Of a DNA stretch of 55,723 nt, positions 55,064 through 55,723 are shown piece by piece. Numbering within the stretch: position 1 is the first letter of the stretch; every line of letters starts with the position of its first letter. The DNA lies in the NCBI GenBank assembly GCA_019694755.1, contig JAIBBI010000020.1:1-55723 (forward strand). The letters are read 5' to 3'. Under the pieces are notes generated by a model, which searched no databases, had not been told where the DNA came from, and saw only the letters and a program-made list of their open reading frames with translations. The position numbers and the translations under genes were made by a program. The stretch comes from Gemmataceae bacterium. Its GTDB lineage: Bacteria > Planctomycetota > Planctomycetia > Gemmatales > Gemmataceae.

Positions 55064-55486
55064 GCGCCGCCCCCTGACACTGATGTCATTGTGTCATTCC
55101 GGGACTTGAAAAACAACGAATGGCGAGGCGCATCCCCGCGGGAGTTGGACGGCGGGTGTTAAGTTGGCGACTGATTTTCGCTTCCCCTAGCCGCACTATT
55201 GCTCCGCCGGACCCACGAATCGCACGATATCAAGATTTCGGCCACAACACGAAGAAAGGGAAGCAGAAACTGCTTCCCTTTGCCGGATAGCGGACAACAA
55301 CAAAACGGAGAGGGCGGGATTCTATTCCGCCTGTTCTCGAATCCTACGGGAAACACGTCATACCACCTGAAAACCGCGGCAAACATAGCGGTTTGGGGAT
55401 TCGTGTTCATCGCGGTCGTCCTCGGCTATTTCGGGCTGTTTGGACCTCGAGATAGCACAGTTTCAGCACACCCCATCATCTTGGCC
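55064..55486. other. 423-base AT-richer region between nadE and the recombinase
   Basis: Base composition is visibly lower in GC than the rest of the window. It holds the TGACA/TGTCA repeats (55075-55096), the strong hairpin at 55255-55281, a single GCCGGATAGCGG unit like the nrdJ heptamers (55282-55293) and a smaller GGCGG...CCGCC inverted repeat (about 55313-55332). From 55175 the frame used by the recombinase is open without a stop; part of it (about 55390-55445) would encode a hydrophobic segment, ANIAVWGFVFIAVVLGYFG. No convincing separate gene was recognised. Confidence 0.4.
55255..55281. terminator. Strong hairpin, probable terminator or element boundary
   Basis: A perfect 12-bp stem AAAGGGAAGCAG / CTGCTTCCCTTT with an AAA loop. 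The arms end in T's or A's on either strand, so it can act in both directions. It is not next to a recognised gene end, which leaves its role open. Confidence 0.5.
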
Positions 55487-55723
55487 ATGGCGATACCGGC
55501 GTCGCCTGGCCGGCGTCGCCGGGGCCAAACGACCGACAAACGGGCCGCCTTCTATGCACGCTTCAGCTCGGATCTCCAAGACGCTTCTAGCATCGAACAG
55601 CAGTTCCGCAAATGCCGAGAAGCAGCGGAGGCAAACGGTCACCTCATACTCCCAGCGCTCGAATTCCGGGACGACGCTATTTCGGGAACGCGGGGGGATC
55701 GCGCTGGATTGAATGCCATGTTG
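55487..55723 (+). CDS. Serine recombinase (resolvase/invertase family), N-terminal part cut by the window edge
   Basis: 79 residues from the ATG at 55487, still open at the last base. After a basic leader (MAIPASPGRRRRGQTTDKRA) comes the catalytic entry AAFYARFSSDLQDASSIEQQ, matching the Y-x-R-x-S-(S/T)-x-x-Q motif with Ser27 as the likely nucleophile. Then KCREAAEANGH, EFRDDAISGTRGDRAGLNAML carry the conserved Arg/Asp positions of the serine-recombinase N-terminal domain. Large serine recombinases move phages and integrative elements. With the lower GC around it, this marks the probable start of a mobile element to the right. A GTG further upstream in the same frame cannot be excluded as the start. 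Confidence 0.85.
   Translation, partial: MAIPASPGRRRRGQTTDKRAAFYARFSSDLQDASSIEQQFRKCREAAEANGHLILPALEFRDDAISGTRGDRAGLNAML

Noticed and set aside
55159-55410. Minus-strand open frame upstream of nadE
   Set aside because: It crosses two hairpins, has no ribosome site and gives a Cys/Arg-rich sequence without domain character.

Overview
The window is a GC-rich (about 65%, by eye) chromosomal stretch of a planctomycete, most likely a member of the Gemmataceae. This rests on gene content: a WPQFRGP-type PQQ propeller protein, DUF1080 and DUF4159 proteins, a Ser/Thr kinase with TPR tail coupled to an ECF sigma factor, very large repeat-rich surface proteins starting with LE(A/E)R-x-VP motifs, a PEP-CTERM metalloprotease and a B12-dependent ribonucleotide reductase. 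The species cannot be named from the sequence alone.

Layout from left to right: (1) 1-7500, minus strand: a two-component hybrid kinase translationally coupled to an RND transporter, then a PQQ beta-propeller protein and an ankyrin gene that is frameshifted and runs off the left edge. (2) 7536-10888, plus: CCA-adding enzyme/poly(A) polymerase-like gene overlapping recQ. (3) 10897-12530, minus: sugar-phosphate isomerase coupled to deoC. (4) 12628-14040, plus: secreted double-DUF1080 protein. (5) 14041-23718, minus: a 3225-residue surface protein holding a perfect 482-residue tandem duplication. (6) 23906-28539: a secreted DUF4159 protein, an ECF sigma factor, an aldehyde dehydrogenase and a 43-residue membrane peptide. 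(7) 28710-32354, minus: nrdJ, followed by an unusual clamped inverted repeat made of heptamers. (8) 32938-34035: PEP-CTERM metalloprotease. (9) 34194-36427: pstB-phoU-phoB phosphate operon without pstSCA or phoR. (10) 36698-39283: a large mechanosensitive-channel-like protein with four periplasmic repeats and a truncated C-terminus. (11) 39401-42254: FG-GAP surface protein diverging from an MFS transporter. (12) 42263-46122, minus: ECF sigma factor coupled to a Ser/Thr kinase that carries an anti-sigma-like zinc finger. (13) 46292-49021: unknown protein, PhnP-like hydrolase, UDP-sugar pyrophosphorylase. (14) 49023-49774, minus: a two-gene HEPN cassette with a palindrome at its ribosome-binding site. 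(15) 49862-53066: two 3'-5' exoribonucleases (YhaM-like and RNase R). (16) 53063-55063, minus: glutamine-dependent NAD synthetase. (17) 55064-55723: a visibly AT-richer segment with hairpins and the N-terminus of a serine recombinase, probably the edge of a mobile element.

Genes are tightly packed. ATGA or GTGA overlaps couple kinase-RND, cca-recQ, isomerase-deoC, sigma-kinase and the HEPN pair; convergent neighbours often have gaps of 0-8 bases. I saw no tRNA, rRNA or CRISPR array. The most unusual items are the near-perfect 1446-bp duplication with clustered silent differences, the heptamer-built hairpin after nrdJ, the HEPN cassette, the kinase with a built-in zinc finger, the truncated channel protein and the recombinase at the right edge.
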